A DNA stretch of 17,265 nucleotides, taken from CAZNQW01 sp964575225. GTDB lineage: Bacteria; Chloroflexota; Anaerolineae; JAAYZQ01. The stretch covers positions 1 through 17,265 of the forward strand of contig CAZNQW010000065.1 in assembly GCA_964575225.1 (NCBI GenBank), read 5' to 3'. The notes beneath the pieces were generated by a model, which made no database searches, was not told the origin of the DNA, and saw nothing but the letters and a program-made list of their open reading frames with translations. Below are positions 5,064 to 11,777 of this stretch, piece by piece. Each line of letters opens with the position of its first letter. Position 1 is the stretch's first letter. Both the position numbers and the translations under genes were made by a program.

Positions 5064-5777
5064 TCAGTGCTTTTGTGAGTCGGCACGGCGGCCTGGACAG
5101 GGTCCCTGCCTTGGGGTAGCTGCTCGACGAACCTGCCCACGGGCAGGACCCAGGTGGGATTGTGCCATCCGTAGCCCGCTCCACAGCAGGTAGGTTGCGA
5201 CGATGGCAGATCCCGAAATGTCCACGTACCGGGTTGCCGGATGGGTAGAAGCCACGGCGACGGCCGTCAGCGCGGCGACGACACACAGATCGACACACGC
5301 TTTGGCGCGGTATAGTTTTTGCTGCGCGGCAATGACCGAGTCGTACTGCTCGCGCGTCAGAGCCGTGTAGCGCCACCAGAACCACCCGTTGGTGATCAAG
5401 CCCAATACGGCTATGATGAGACCGAAGGTCACTTGGCCGCCTGGCTCAAAAGTCGACACCCGAGACAAGGCCACAACCAACATGGCCACTCCGGAACAGA
5501 TCATCGCCCCGGCAACGCCCAACCCTGCGGTCCGCTCCAGGCGAGATTGCTCTGCCTGGCTGAGCGTCGCCTTGCGCTGAATCTCGCAAAAGACCCACCA
5601 GGAAAGAAACAAAGCCACCAGCTCCACGCTCCGTCGGATAAAGTCGGCGAGTTGGGTCGTGGAGTGGCTGGAAATGGCGGCAAGGCCTGTCACCAACGGC
5701 CCTGGCGCACTGAGGAGCAGCGCCGTCAGCAGTGTCTTCTTGCGGCTGGCAACCTGTTCTTTCGATAGATCCGCCAT
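5064..5777 (-). CDS. CDF-like (cation diffusion facilitator-related) membrane protein
   Basis: This 237-residue protein has about five to six membrane helices (roughly residues 15-35, 50-65, 85-105, 115-137, 158-176, 187-203). Segments such as SSHSTTQLADFIRRSVELVALFLSWW resemble helices 1-2 of cation diffusion facilitators. The usual paired Asp/His metal ligands of helices 2 and 5 are not both kept (LADFIRR; AKACVDLCV), and the cytoplasmic C-terminal domain is replaced by a short basic tail. It may be a non-classical or non-transporting member. ATG 5777 is preferred over GTG 5786: the GTG overlaps the upstream gene, while ATG follows its stop by one base with GGGTG upstream. Last gene of the MarR operon. 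Confidence 0.6.
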   Translation of the reverse strand: MADLSKEQVASRKKTLLTALLLSAPGPLVTGLAAISSHSTTQLADFIRRSVELVALFLSWWVFCEIQRKATLSQAEQSRLERTAGLGVAGAMICSGVAMLVVALSRVSTFEPGGQVTFGLIIAVLGLITNGWFWWRYTALTREQYDSVIAAQQKLYRAKACVDLCVVAALTAVAVASTHPATRYVDISGSAIVATYLLWSGLRMAQSHLGPARGQVRRAATPRQGPCPGRRADSQKH

Positions 5778-5778
5778 G

Positions 5779-6504
5779 TTATACACCCAACCGGGAGAAC
5801 AGGATCATCAATGGCAGGATCGCAAAAGCTGCCGCCAGCGGCACCGTGAGTGTGTCCATGCCGCGCGGGGTAAAGAGTTCGACGGCCGAGCATACGGGCG
5901 CGACGGCCGCCGCAACGGCCAAGCTTACATACCAGGGCTGGCCTGCATACACCAGAAGCGTAAAGAGGATGGCGAGCCCCGCCACGATGTACATTGCCAA
6001 CGTACCCTCGATCGTCTTTTTCCCTCCGGTCCACGGGTGCAGAATCTTGTGCCGTCCAAACGCTTTGCCCACCAAGGCGGCCGCAGCATCGCCAAATCCC
6101 CAGGCCATCACCGCGGCGACGGCCACGTACCGCCAGTCGATCCCCAGCAGCCCCCAAAAAACAGAGAGCAAGGTCACGATCGACAGTTGAACGATGACGA
6201 AACTTTTTTTGAACTCGCCCTCTTGGCGCTCCACGGCAATCCGCTTGTAGAATGCCGAGTTCTCCATCCACAAGAGAATCGGGTAGACCACCGCCAAGAA
6301 TGCAATGGCGGCGAGAACCGCCACATACCAGGTGCTGAATAGGGTGGACAGGGGCCAGATTGCCCCTGTGATCACAAGGTGGTACATCTTGCGTGTGATT
6401 TCAAAAGGTGTGTCGAGGTAGACTTTGAGCAGTATCGGCGGCAAGCCGGCGACGACAAAATAGCCCAAAAACAGGCCAAATCCAATCAGATCGCAATGCA
6501 GCAT
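5779..6504 (-). CDS. Phytol/dolichol kinase-like CTP-dependent membrane enzyme (phosphatidate cytidylyltransferase superfamily)
   Basis: This 241-residue polytopic membrane protein has about seven helices. Diagnostic motifs are RKMYHL (38-43), GFGDAAAALVGKAFGRHKI (136-154), GGKKTIEG (160-167) and ELFTPRGMDTLTVPL (209-223). These are characteristic of the CTP-using polyprenol kinase family (VTE5-like phytol kinase, Sec59-like dolichol kinase), which phosphorylates isoprenoid alcohols in the membrane. The actual alcohol is unknown. ATG 6504 is chosen over TTG 6543 because GAAGAAAGGG precedes it and the longer form overlaps the MarR gene. It lies 13 bases after the MarR stop and one base before the next ATG: a tight operon. 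Confidence 0.75.
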   Translation of the reverse strand: MLHCDLIGFGLFLGYFVVAGLPPILLKVYLDTPFEITRKMYHLVITGAIWPLSTLFSTWYVAVLAAIAFLAVVYPILLWMENSAFYKRIAVERQEGEFKKSFVIVQLSIVTLLSVFWGLLGIDWRYVAVAAVMAWGFGDAAAALVGKAFGRHKILHPWTGGKKTIEGTLAMYIVAGLAILFTLLVYAGQPWYVSLAVAAAVAPVCSAVELFTPRGMDTLTVPLAAAFAILPLMILFSRLGV

Positions 6505-6517
6505 CTCGGCCCTTTCT

Positions 6518-6958
6518 TCATTTTCCCGCTTGTTCGCTGTCAAAATTCTCAGATATGCGGCTGAACAGTTTCAGAAAACGATCCAATTCGTCTTGAGAGA
6601 CACCTTGCATAGCCCTCGCGAATACATGGTTGTACACCTGCTCAACCGCCGGCCCAATCTCCAAGGCTTTGTCGGTCAATCGAATCTGGCGGGCGCGCCT
6701 GTCGTTAGGGTCACGTTGCCCCGTGATATACCCTTTGGCCGCCAGGGAGGTGAGGGTGCGTGATACGGCCGGCTTGCTCACATCAAGCTGTTCGACCAGT
6801 TGCTCCTGCCTCATCTCTTGGCCCTGCGTGAGCAAATGGAGCAGGATATTGGCTTCGGCGCTGCTGAGGCCCAGGGGCCGAAGATTTGTATTGATGATCT
6901 GCCTCGCAGAGCGGATCATATTGTGGGCATGCAGCCAGATGTCTCTCATGTTCGACAT
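6518..6958 (-). CDS. MarR-family transcriptional regulator
   Basis: This 146-residue protein has the standard MarR winged-helix fold: an N-terminal dimerisation helix (10-27), LSSAEANILLHLL (31-43), a helix-turn-helix with SKPAVSRTLTSLAAKGY (61-77), the wing RDPNDRRARQIRLT (82-95) and a C-terminal dimerisation helix. It should be a ligand-responsive repressor. AGGTGAG lies just before the ATG. First gene of the operon with the kinase-like and CDF-like membrane proteins, and transcribed away from the DUF4153-like gene. Its probable target is the inverted repeats at 7091-7137. The ligand is unknown; a membrane-active or isoprenoid compound is a guess from the neighbours. Confidence 0.9.
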   Translation of the reverse strand: MSNMRDIWLHAHNMIRSARQIINTNLRPLGLSSAEANILLHLLTQGQEMRQEQLVEQLDVSKPAVSRTLTSLAAKGYITGQRDPNDRRARQIRLTDKALEIGPAVEQVYNHVFARAMQGVSQDELDRFLKLFSRISENFDSEQAGK

Positions 6959-7070
6959 AATTACTCACCTGTCGCGGGCAACCGACAACACGCCCGTCCC
7001 CAAGCTTCGAGAAGGTGATTCCGATTCAGAGCGCGATCGCGTACTAGTTACCATGTTAACCAAAGTCCGC

Positions 7071-7098
7071 ATTATACCATGGTAGGCTCACTTGTCAA
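7071..7098 (-). promoter_or_regulatory. sigma70-type promoter of the marR operon
   Basis: On the minus strand, TTGACA (7098-7093) and TATAAT (7076-7071) match consensus with a 16-bp spacer. The predicted start near 7064 leaves a leader of about 105 bases containing a GCGATCGC palindrome (7033-7040) and a TACCATG direct repeat (7049-7055 and 7075-7081). Confidence 0.75.
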
Positions 7099-7137
7099 CA
7101 ATGCGACAAGAGATCGCGTCGATTCCAATTTGACAAG
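7091..7137. promoter_or_regulatory. Candidate MarR operator between divergent promoters
   Basis: CTTGTC (7091-7096) and GACAAG (7105-7110) form an inverted repeat with an 8-base spacer over the -35 box of the marR promoter. A further TTGACAAG at 7130-7137, covering the -35 box of the rightward promoter, mirrors CTTGTCAA at 7091-7098. MarR proteins typically autoregulate by binding such repeats; one regulator could control both directions. Confidence 0.45.
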
Positions 7138-7158
7138 CCTCTCGTGGTGTGCTAGAAT
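7130..7158 (+). promoter_or_regulatory. sigma70-type promoter for the DUF4153-like gene
   Basis: TTGACA (7130-7135), a 17-bp spacer and TAGAAT (7153-7158). The start near 7165 would leave about 80 bases of leader before ATG 7246, which has GGGGGA just upstream. Confidence 0.7.
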
Positions 7159-7245
7159 TCGGCCAATACCTAAGATAATAAGGTTTGTGACGCTCGCAGG
7201 CGGTGAGGGGCCACAAACCACGAAGCGACAACGGGGGACATTACC

Positions 7246-8847
7246 ATGTCATACCACGATACCGTCCGCGCACTGGCCGCAGACGCGGAACAACTGGAAC
7301 AGGTTTTCCAGACGGCCCTTGAGGCCGGCGAAATCGACGCCTTTGCCCAGGCCATTGACGAGAATCACGCGTCGGTGCCCGAGAATCTGTTGTACGCCGC
7401 TTGGTTCCACCGGCTCAAATACGCTGCCACGCAGGTGAAGGGCTTTGCCATCGCCTGGGCCTGGGCCCTTCCGCTGGCACTGGTCAATGCCCTGCTCTTT
7501 TGGTGGCTCTCGGACGATCGTTTTACGATCGTCATCGAGGGCTTTCGGGGGACGGAACGAACCTTGGCGCCGGCGGTCGTCCTGTGGGCCGCGCCCCTTT
7601 CCGCCGCATTTGTCCTGATCTATCTCACGGTGGTGGGCCGCAAGCGCTGGGGGTTGAGCACCTTGATCGCGATCCTGCTTCTCGTCGCCGGCGCCTATGG
7701 GCTCTTGACCTACCCTCAAACAGGCTCGGTGCCCTTCCAGGAGCAATATCTCTCCCTCCTGTTGATCCACCTGCCCCTCTTGGCCTGGGCGGGGGTCGGT
7801 GCGTTCCTGGTGGCAGGCCATCGCGATCCGGCCCATCGTTTCAGCTTTTTGATCAAATCGCTCGAGGTGTTTATTCTCGGCGGCTTGTTTGCCATTGCCG
7901 GCGGCCTGTTCACGGCGATCACCATGGGCCTATTCCAGGCCCTCAACGTCGACCTGCCCGAGGTGGTGCAGCGCTTGTTCGTTGCCGGAGGGCTGGGGAT
8001 GATTGTGGTGGTAGCCACAGCCGTGATCTATAACCCCACCGTGCCCCCTGCCCAGCAGGCCTTTGACGAGGGGTTGAGCAAGCTCGTGGCCTTGCTGATG
8101 CGCATCCTGCTCCCCTTGACGCTGCTGGTGCTGCTCGTCTATCTGGCCTTTATCCCCTTTAACTTCCGGGCGCCTTTTGAAAACCGCGATGTGCTGATTG
8201 TGTACAACGCCATGCTCTTTGCCGTGGTGGCGCTGTTGGTGGGCGCCACTCCTGTGAGCCTGGCAGACCTCTCGCCGCGTCTCGCGCGCTGGGTGCGCCT
8301 GGGGATCGTTGCCGTCGCCGCCCTGGCCCTGATCGTCAGCCTCTATGCCTTGGCTGCCATCCTCTACCGGACCGCCTTGGACCGGCTTACCCCCAACCGT
8401 CTGGCCTTTATCGGCTGGAACGTGATCAACATGGGCCTGCTGGTCCTCGTGCTCCTTTTCCAGGCGCGGACCAAGGAGGGGCGGTGGTTGCAGGGGCTGT
8501 ATCGTGCCTATAGCGCCGGAACCGTCGCCTATGCCGCCTGGACCCTGGTCATGATCCTGGCCCTCCCCTGGCTGTTCGGCATCGATCAAGGTGTGGTCGA
8601 GGATCTGCCCTCCTCGGTTCAAGAGATCGTCTACAACGACGCCGCTCCGATCCTCCTCAAATGCACCGCCAGTCCCCACATCTACCTTCTTGAGAAAGGC
8701 GAAAAGCGCTGGGTGGATGATATCGAGACGTTCAACGACCGCGGCTATACCTGGAGGGATGTGCACCTGATCGGGTGCTCGGATTTGCGTAGCCTTCCCG
8801 ATGGCGTGCCCATCCCTGCGGATGCCGGCCCGCCGCCGCAGCCCTAA
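7246..8847 (+). CDS. DUF4153-like polytopic membrane protein with soluble C-terminal domain
   Basis: This 533-residue protein has a charged cytoplasmic N-terminus (1-60) and about eleven to twelve hydrophobic helices between residues 63 and 445. The segment AILYRTALDRLTPNRLAFIGWNVINMG (about 367-393) resembles the conserved part of DUF4153 proteins, whose function is unknown. After the last helix comes a short soluble domain (about 465-533) with SPHIYLLEKGEKRWVDDIETF, GYTWRDVHLIGCSDL and LPDGVPIP. That pattern resembles small repeats found in other bacterial surface proteins. A proline-rich end closes it. Transcribed divergently from marR and possibly co-controlled. There is no catalytic motif I can name. 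Confidence 0.7.
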   Translation: MSYHDTVRALAADAEQLEQVFQTALEAGEIDAFAQAIDENHASVPENLLYAAWFHRLKYAATQVKGFAIAWAWALPLALVNALLFWWLSDDRFTIVIEGFRGTERTLAPAVVLWAAPLSAAFVLIYLTVVGRKRWGLSTLIAILLLVAGAYGLLTYPQTGSVPFQEQYLSLLLIHLPLLAWAGVGAFLVAGHRDPAHRFSFLIKSLEVFILGGLFAIAGGLFTAITMGLFQALNVDLPEVVQRLFVAGGLGMIVVVATAVIYNPTVPPAQQAFDEGLSKLVALLMRILLPLTLLVLLVYLAFIPFNFRAPFENRDVLIVYNAMLFAVVALLVGATPVSLADLSPRLARWVRLGIVAVAALALIVSLYALAAILYRTALDRLTPNRLAFIGWNVINMGLLVLVLLFQARTKEGRWLQGLYRAYSAGTVAYAAWTLVMILALPWLFGIDQGVVEDLPSSVQEIVYNDAAPILLKCTASPHIYLLEKGEKRWVDDIETFNDRGYTWRDVHLIGCSDLRSLPDGVPIPADAGPPPQP

Positions 8848-8935
8848 CCGAGATGGTTGTGCACCCCCTTTGGGGTAAATTCCTGCCAATCCGCGAATAG
8901 CGCCGTCACCTCCGCGCAAGGCCGGCGGCGGATCA

Positions 8936-8962
8936 GCCACGAATTGCACGAATTTCACGAAT
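8936..8962 (+). repeat. 9-bp-period repeat of the CACGAAT type
   Basis: Three adjacent 9-base units, GCCACGAAT, TGCACGAAT and TTCACGAAT. An element with the same three unit types, in the opposite orientation and with the last two swapped, is at 14797-14823. Short elements of this type are dispersed in many bacterial genomes; role unknown. Confidence 0.7.
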
Positions 8963-8983
8963 GTAGAACGGGCGAACGGGATA

Positions 8984-9009
8984 CGCCGCCCCCGTCCTCA
9001 GGGGCGGCG
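8984..9009 (+). repeat. Perfect 9-bp GC hairpin followed by AGCAG
   Basis: CGCCGCCCC (8984-8992) pairs perfectly with GGGGCGGCG (9001-9009), with loop CGTCCTCA, followed by AGCAG (9010-9014). Same design as 9172-9200. It lies about 140 bases after the DUF4153-like stop and could end that transcript, although no T-run follows. Confidence 0.6.
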
Positions 9010-9026
9010 AGCAGATGAGGCGCAGA

Positions 9027-9064
9027 GATGGGGCCAGGCCAACGGAGGCCGACCGGGCCCCATC
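9027..9064 (+). repeat. Inverted repeat with 9-bp perfect arms
   Basis: GATGGGGCC (9027-9035) and GGCCCCATC (9056-9064) are perfect complements flanking a 20-base centre that itself contains GGCC pairs. Confidence 0.6.
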
Positions 9065-9071
9065 GCCCCCG

Positions 9072-9091
9072 GCCTGCCTGCGGAGGCAGGC
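9072..9091 (+). repeat. Hairpin GCCTGCCT/AGGCAGGC
   Basis: GCCTGCCT (9072-9079), loop GCGG, AGGCAGGC (9084-9091): an 8-bp perfect stem. The core GGCAGGC/GCCTGC is shared with the palindrome inserted in the DUF1722 pseudogene at 2266-2298. Confidence 0.6.
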
Positions 9092-9133
9092 GCAACCGAA
9101 TCCCGATAAGGCAACGCACCAATTTCCTGGGGT

Positions 9134-9154
9134 CCGGGGCCGTTAGGGCCCCGG
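9134..9154 (+). repeat. Hairpin CCGGGGCC/GGCCCCGG
   Basis: A perfect 8-bp stem (9134-9141 with 9147-9154) around GTTAG. It is one of five consecutive hairpins in this gene-free stretch. Confidence 0.6.
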
Positions 9155-9171
9155 CGCGGGGGTTTGGGGGG

Positions 9172-9193
9172 CCGCCCCCGAGGACGGGGGCGG
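9172..9193 (+). repeat. Hairpin CCGCCCCC/GGGGGCGG followed by GAGCAA
   Basis: A perfect 8-bp stem (9172-9179 with 9186-9193) with loop GAGGAC, followed by CGAGCAA to 9200. It is the clearest member of the hairpin-plus-AGCAA family also seen at 266-289, 5016-5045 and 8984-9014. Confidence 0.6.
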
Positions 9194-9206
9194 CGAGCAA
9201 AGCTTA

Positions 9207-9278
9207 TGCGCGAGAGTACCCGCGTGCGCGAGAGTACCCGCGTGCGCGAGAGTACCCGCGTGCGCGAGAGTACTCGCG
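9207..9278 (+). repeat. 18-bp tandem repeat, four copies
   Basis: Four head-to-tail copies of TGCGCGAGAGTACCCGCG (9207-9224, 9225-9242, 9243-9260, 9261-9278). The first three are identical; the fourth has one change (CCC to CTC). Each unit is nearly self-complementary. One frame translates as a repeated six-residue unit, but there is no gene context, so I treat it as a minisatellite. Confidence 0.9.
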
Positions 9279-9332
9279 GCGGGGGCGACGAGCAGGGAAA
9301 GCGGAAACCCATGGACCCCTGGTTGCGCGGGC

Positions 9333-9384
9333 GTGACGGGCTAGCGGTCGCGGCGAGGGTGACGGGCTCGCGGTCGCGGCGGGG
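9333..9384 (+). repeat. 26-bp tandem repeat, two copies
   Basis: GTGACGGGCT, one variable base, GCGGTCGCGGCG, one variable base, GG occurs at 9333-9358 and again at 9359-9384, followed by the beginning of a third unit (GTGATG). Confidence 0.8.
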
Positions 9385-9414
9385 GTGATGCCCCGTGTGC
9401 CAGCGCAGCGGATC

Positions 9415-9443
9415 TTGACAGGTTGCCAGGTGTGTCCTATACT
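9415..9443 (+). promoter_or_regulatory. sigma70-type promoter for the MBL-hydrolase operon
   Basis: TTGACA (9415-9420), a 17-bp spacer and TATACT (9438-9443). A start near 9450 would leave about 85 bases before ATG 9534. Confidence 0.75.
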
Positions 9444-9533
9444 GTCTGTGCGTGGCCGCGGTGTATAGGTCTCGCAGGCACGAGCGCACCACACACCCGA
9501 CGCAACCATCCAACCCGTGAAAGGGGGGCGGCG

Positions 9534-10385
9534 ATGAAGGTGACCGTCTTGGTCGAAAACACGCGGTTGGAGGACAGGAGTGACCTGAAAGCTGAACACG
9601 GCCTGTCCCTCCATATTGAGCGCCAGGGCCAGCAGATTCTCTTTGACACCGGCGCCAGCGATGCCTTCCACCGCAATGCCGAGCGGCTGGGAGTGGATCT
9701 TGCAGCCGTGGATCTCGCCGTCCTCTCCCATCACCACTACGATCATGGCGGTGGTTTGGCCGAGTTCCTGAAAACGAACAGCCGGGCCAAGGTCTATCTC
9801 CGCAGCCACGACGCCACCGGCTCCTATTTCCAGGCCTTGGGCGGCCTCCTGAAAAAACCCGTCGGCCTGGACAGGACGTTGTTTCACACCTACGCCGATC
9901 GGTTCGAATTCATCGACCGGCCCACAGAGATCGCGCCAGACCTCTTTATCCTGACCGAGATCGGCGAGTCCTACCCCCAGCCAACGGGAAACCGCCACCT
10001 CTTTGCCGAGAAGAAAGGCCGCGGCAGCGTGGACACCTTTGACCACGAGTTGATCATGGTTCTGCGCCAGGAAGATGGGCTGGTCTTGTTCACCGGATGC
10101 TCGCACCGCGGCATTCTCAACATGGTAGAAGCCGTCACCCAGCAGTTCGAGGGGAGTCCCATCAAAGCGCTGTTTGGTGGCTTTCATCTGGTGAGCATAC
10201 CGATCTTGAACCTGATGGCTGGCAGCAAGGCAGAGGTCGAGGAGATTGGCCGCGAGATGCTGCGCTATCCCATTGCCAAGACCTACACCGGCCACTGCAC
10301 GGGGGCCAAGGCCTATCGTATCTTGAAAGGGGTTATGGGCGACAAGTTGGCCTATGCACCCACGGGCAGCACGGTAACGGTGTAG
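9534..10385 (+). CDS. Metallo-beta-lactamase-fold metal-dependent hydrolase (COG1237-like)
   Basis: This 283-residue cytoplasmic protein starts at ATG 9534 behind AAGGGGGG. The MBL metal site is complete: HHHYDH (66-71), His191 in TGCSH, His218 in GGFH and His254 in TGHCTG, with the early FDTG strand at 37-40. The layout fits the COG1237 group. Some members are annotated as dihydropterin-ribofuranosyl-aminobenzene-phosphate synthases, but that label is weak for this group and I do not adopt it. First gene of a run with a membrane-anchored alpha/beta hydrolase and an AhpD-like protein, expressed from the promoter at 9415-9443. Substrate unknown. Confidence 0.85.
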   Translation: MKVTVLVENTRLEDRSDLKAEHGLSLHIERQGQQILFDTGASDAFHRNAERLGVDLAAVDLAVLSHHHYDHGGGLAEFLKTNSRAKVYLRSHDATGSYFQALGGLLKKPVGLDRTLFHTYADRFEFIDRPTEIAPDLFILTEIGESYPQPTGNRHLFAEKKGRGSVDTFDHELIMVLRQEDGLVLFTGCSHRGILNMVEAVTQQFEGSPIKALFGGFHLVSIPILNLMAGSKAEVEEIGREMLRYPIAKTYTGHCTGAKAYRILKGVMGDKLAYAPTGSTVTV

Positions 10386-10470
10386 CAGCGGCGCGCTGCC
10401 ATGATGACGGCAACGAACGGGGACAGGGCGGACGGGCCAAGCCAGACGGTCCGGGGAGGGAGATTGGACC

Positions 10471-11229
10471 ATGCGGATGATAAAACGAGGGGCGCTGCTG
10501 CTGGTCGTGGTCCTGCTGTTGGCCTTGGTCGGCTTTGTCATCTGGGCCGGCGCGGCTGCCGCACCCATGCCCGAAGCCCTGGCTGCTCTGCAATCCGATG
10601 CCCGGGTACAGGTGGACACCGAGCCCTGGCTGGTCTTTCGGCCTTTGGCCCACTCCCCAAACGTGGGACTGATCCTTTATCCGGGCGGCAGGGTCGATCC
10701 CCGCGCCTATGCCCCGGCGGCCCGCGCCCTGGCGGCAGAGGGCGCCCTGGTGGTCATCGCGCCCATGCCCCTCAACCTGGCCTTTTTCGCCCCCGATCGG
10801 GCGGCGGAGGTCATGGCGGCCTTTCCCGAGATCGGTTCGTGGGCGGTGGGCGGCCATTCCCTGGGCGGCGCCATGGCGGCCCGCTTTGCCTTTCAGAATC
10901 CGCAGGCGGTGCAGGGGTTGGTCCTGTGGGCGGCCTACCCTGCTTCGACAGACGATCTTTCCGGGTACGATCTGGTCGCGACCTCTATCTATGGCACCCT
11001 CGATGGGTTGGCCACAGGGGACAAGATCGACGCCTCCCGCGCGTTGCTGCCACCCGATACCGCCTGGGTGGCCCTCGAGGGCGGCAACCACGCCCAGTTT
11101 GGCTGGTATGGCGCCCAATCGGGCGATGGGGTAGCGACCCTGAGCCGCGAGGAACAGCAGGCCCAGATCGTGGCTGCCACGCAGGCGCTGCTCGCGCGCC
11201 TGACCCAAAGTGAGGAGGATCTACCGTGA
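10471..11229 (+). CDS. Membrane-anchored alpha/beta hydrolase (dienelactone-hydrolase-like)
   Basis: This 252-residue protein has an N-terminal signal anchor (basic MRMIKR, hydrophobic 8-30), so the catalytic domain should sit outside the cytoplasmic membrane. The oxyanion region is YPGGRVDP (70-77). The nucleophile is Ser130 in GGHSLGG, the acid is Asp178 in YGTLDG and the base is His207 in GGNHAQFG, a complete triad in the order typical of compact Abhydrolase_5-type proteins. GGGAGGGAG lies just before ATG 10471. It is 85 bases behind the MBL gene and overlaps the AhpD-like gene by four bases (GTGA), so the three are probably one transcript. Substrate unknown. Confidence 0.85.
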   Translation: MRMIKRGALLLVVVLLLALVGFVIWAGAAAAPMPEALAALQSDARVQVDTEPWLVFRPLAHSPNVGLILYPGGRVDPRAYAPAARALAAEGALVVIAPMPLNLAFFAPDRAAEVMAAFPEIGSWAVGGHSLGGAMAARFAFQNPQAVQGLVLWAAYPASTDDLSGYDLVATSIYGTLDGLATGDKIDASRALLPPDTAWVALEGGNHAQFGWYGAQSGDGVATLSREEQQAQIVAATQALLARLTQSEEDLP

Positions 11230-11708
11230 AACGGTTCAATCGGCGTACTTACTCCAGCCCCTCGACCTTTTTTGCCGATGTCAAGGCCATCATGGCCCAG
11301 CGCCATCAGATGAGACCACTCATGCGCGGCGAATGGATCGATGCGGCCTTTCGCGAGCGGCTGATGTTGGCTGTGACGGCGGTCAATGGCTGTCGCTACT
11401 GCTCCTTTGCCCATGCCAAGCAGGCCCTGACCGAAGGCATCGAGGCCGACGAAATCCAGGCCCTGCAGGATGGCGTTTTGGAGAACAGCCCACGGGAAGA
11501 ACTGCCCGCCTTACTCTATGCCCAACACTGGGCCGAAACCGCGGGTCAGGTCGATCCGGACGCCCGCCAGTCGGTCGTCGAGACCTATGGCGAGGACACG
11601 GTGGATGCCATCGAATTGGCGCTGCAAACGATCCAGATGGGAAACCTGATGGGCAACACCGCCGATTACCTTCTCTATCGGCTGTCCTTTGGGCGGCTGG
11701 GCGCCTGA
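11226..11708 (+). CDS. AhpD-like / carboxymuconolactone decarboxylase family protein
   Basis: This 160-residue all-helical protein contains NGCRYCSFAHAKQAL with Cys56, Cys59 and His63, the CxxC...H signature of AhpD-type alkylhydroperoxidases. These are thiol-dependent and act in antioxidant defence. It is near the usual AhpD length and lacks the residues specific to carboxymuconolactone decarboxylase, so peroxidase-type activity is the better guess. The start is GTG 11226, overlapping the previous stop (GTGA), which implies coupled translation. Last gene of the MBL-hydrolase run. Confidence 0.85.
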   Translation: MKRFNRRTYSSPSTFFADVKAIMAQRHQMRPLMRGEWIDAAFRERLMLAVTAVNGCRYCSFAHAKQALTEGIEADEIQALQDGVLENSPREELPALLYAQHWAETAGQVDPDARQSVVETYGEDTVDAIELALQTIQMGNLMGNTADYLLYRLSFGRLGA

Positions 11709-11777
11709 GGGGTCAGGGGCAGCCGCTGGCATGGGCCTCAACGTGCAATGCATGCGAAATGCTCATCAGGAACCCTT

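Noticed and set aside
7930..8958. 342-codon minus-strand ORF opposite the DUF4153-like gene
   Set aside because: Gln/His/Gly/Asp-rich mirror of a hydrophobic coding strand; no family features.
9207..9278. Possible CRISPR array
   Set aside because: The 18-bp units are directly head to tail with no spacers, and no cas genes are present.
9164..9388. ORF encoding a repeated six-residue unit over the 18-bp repeat
   Set aside because: No ribosome binding site or homologous context; an 18-bp repeat is necessarily open in several frames.
9204..10619. 471-codon minus-strand ORF opposite the MBL gene
   Set aside because: The sense strand carries a complete MBL metal site with promoter and ribosome binding site; the antisense product ends in translated tandem repeats.
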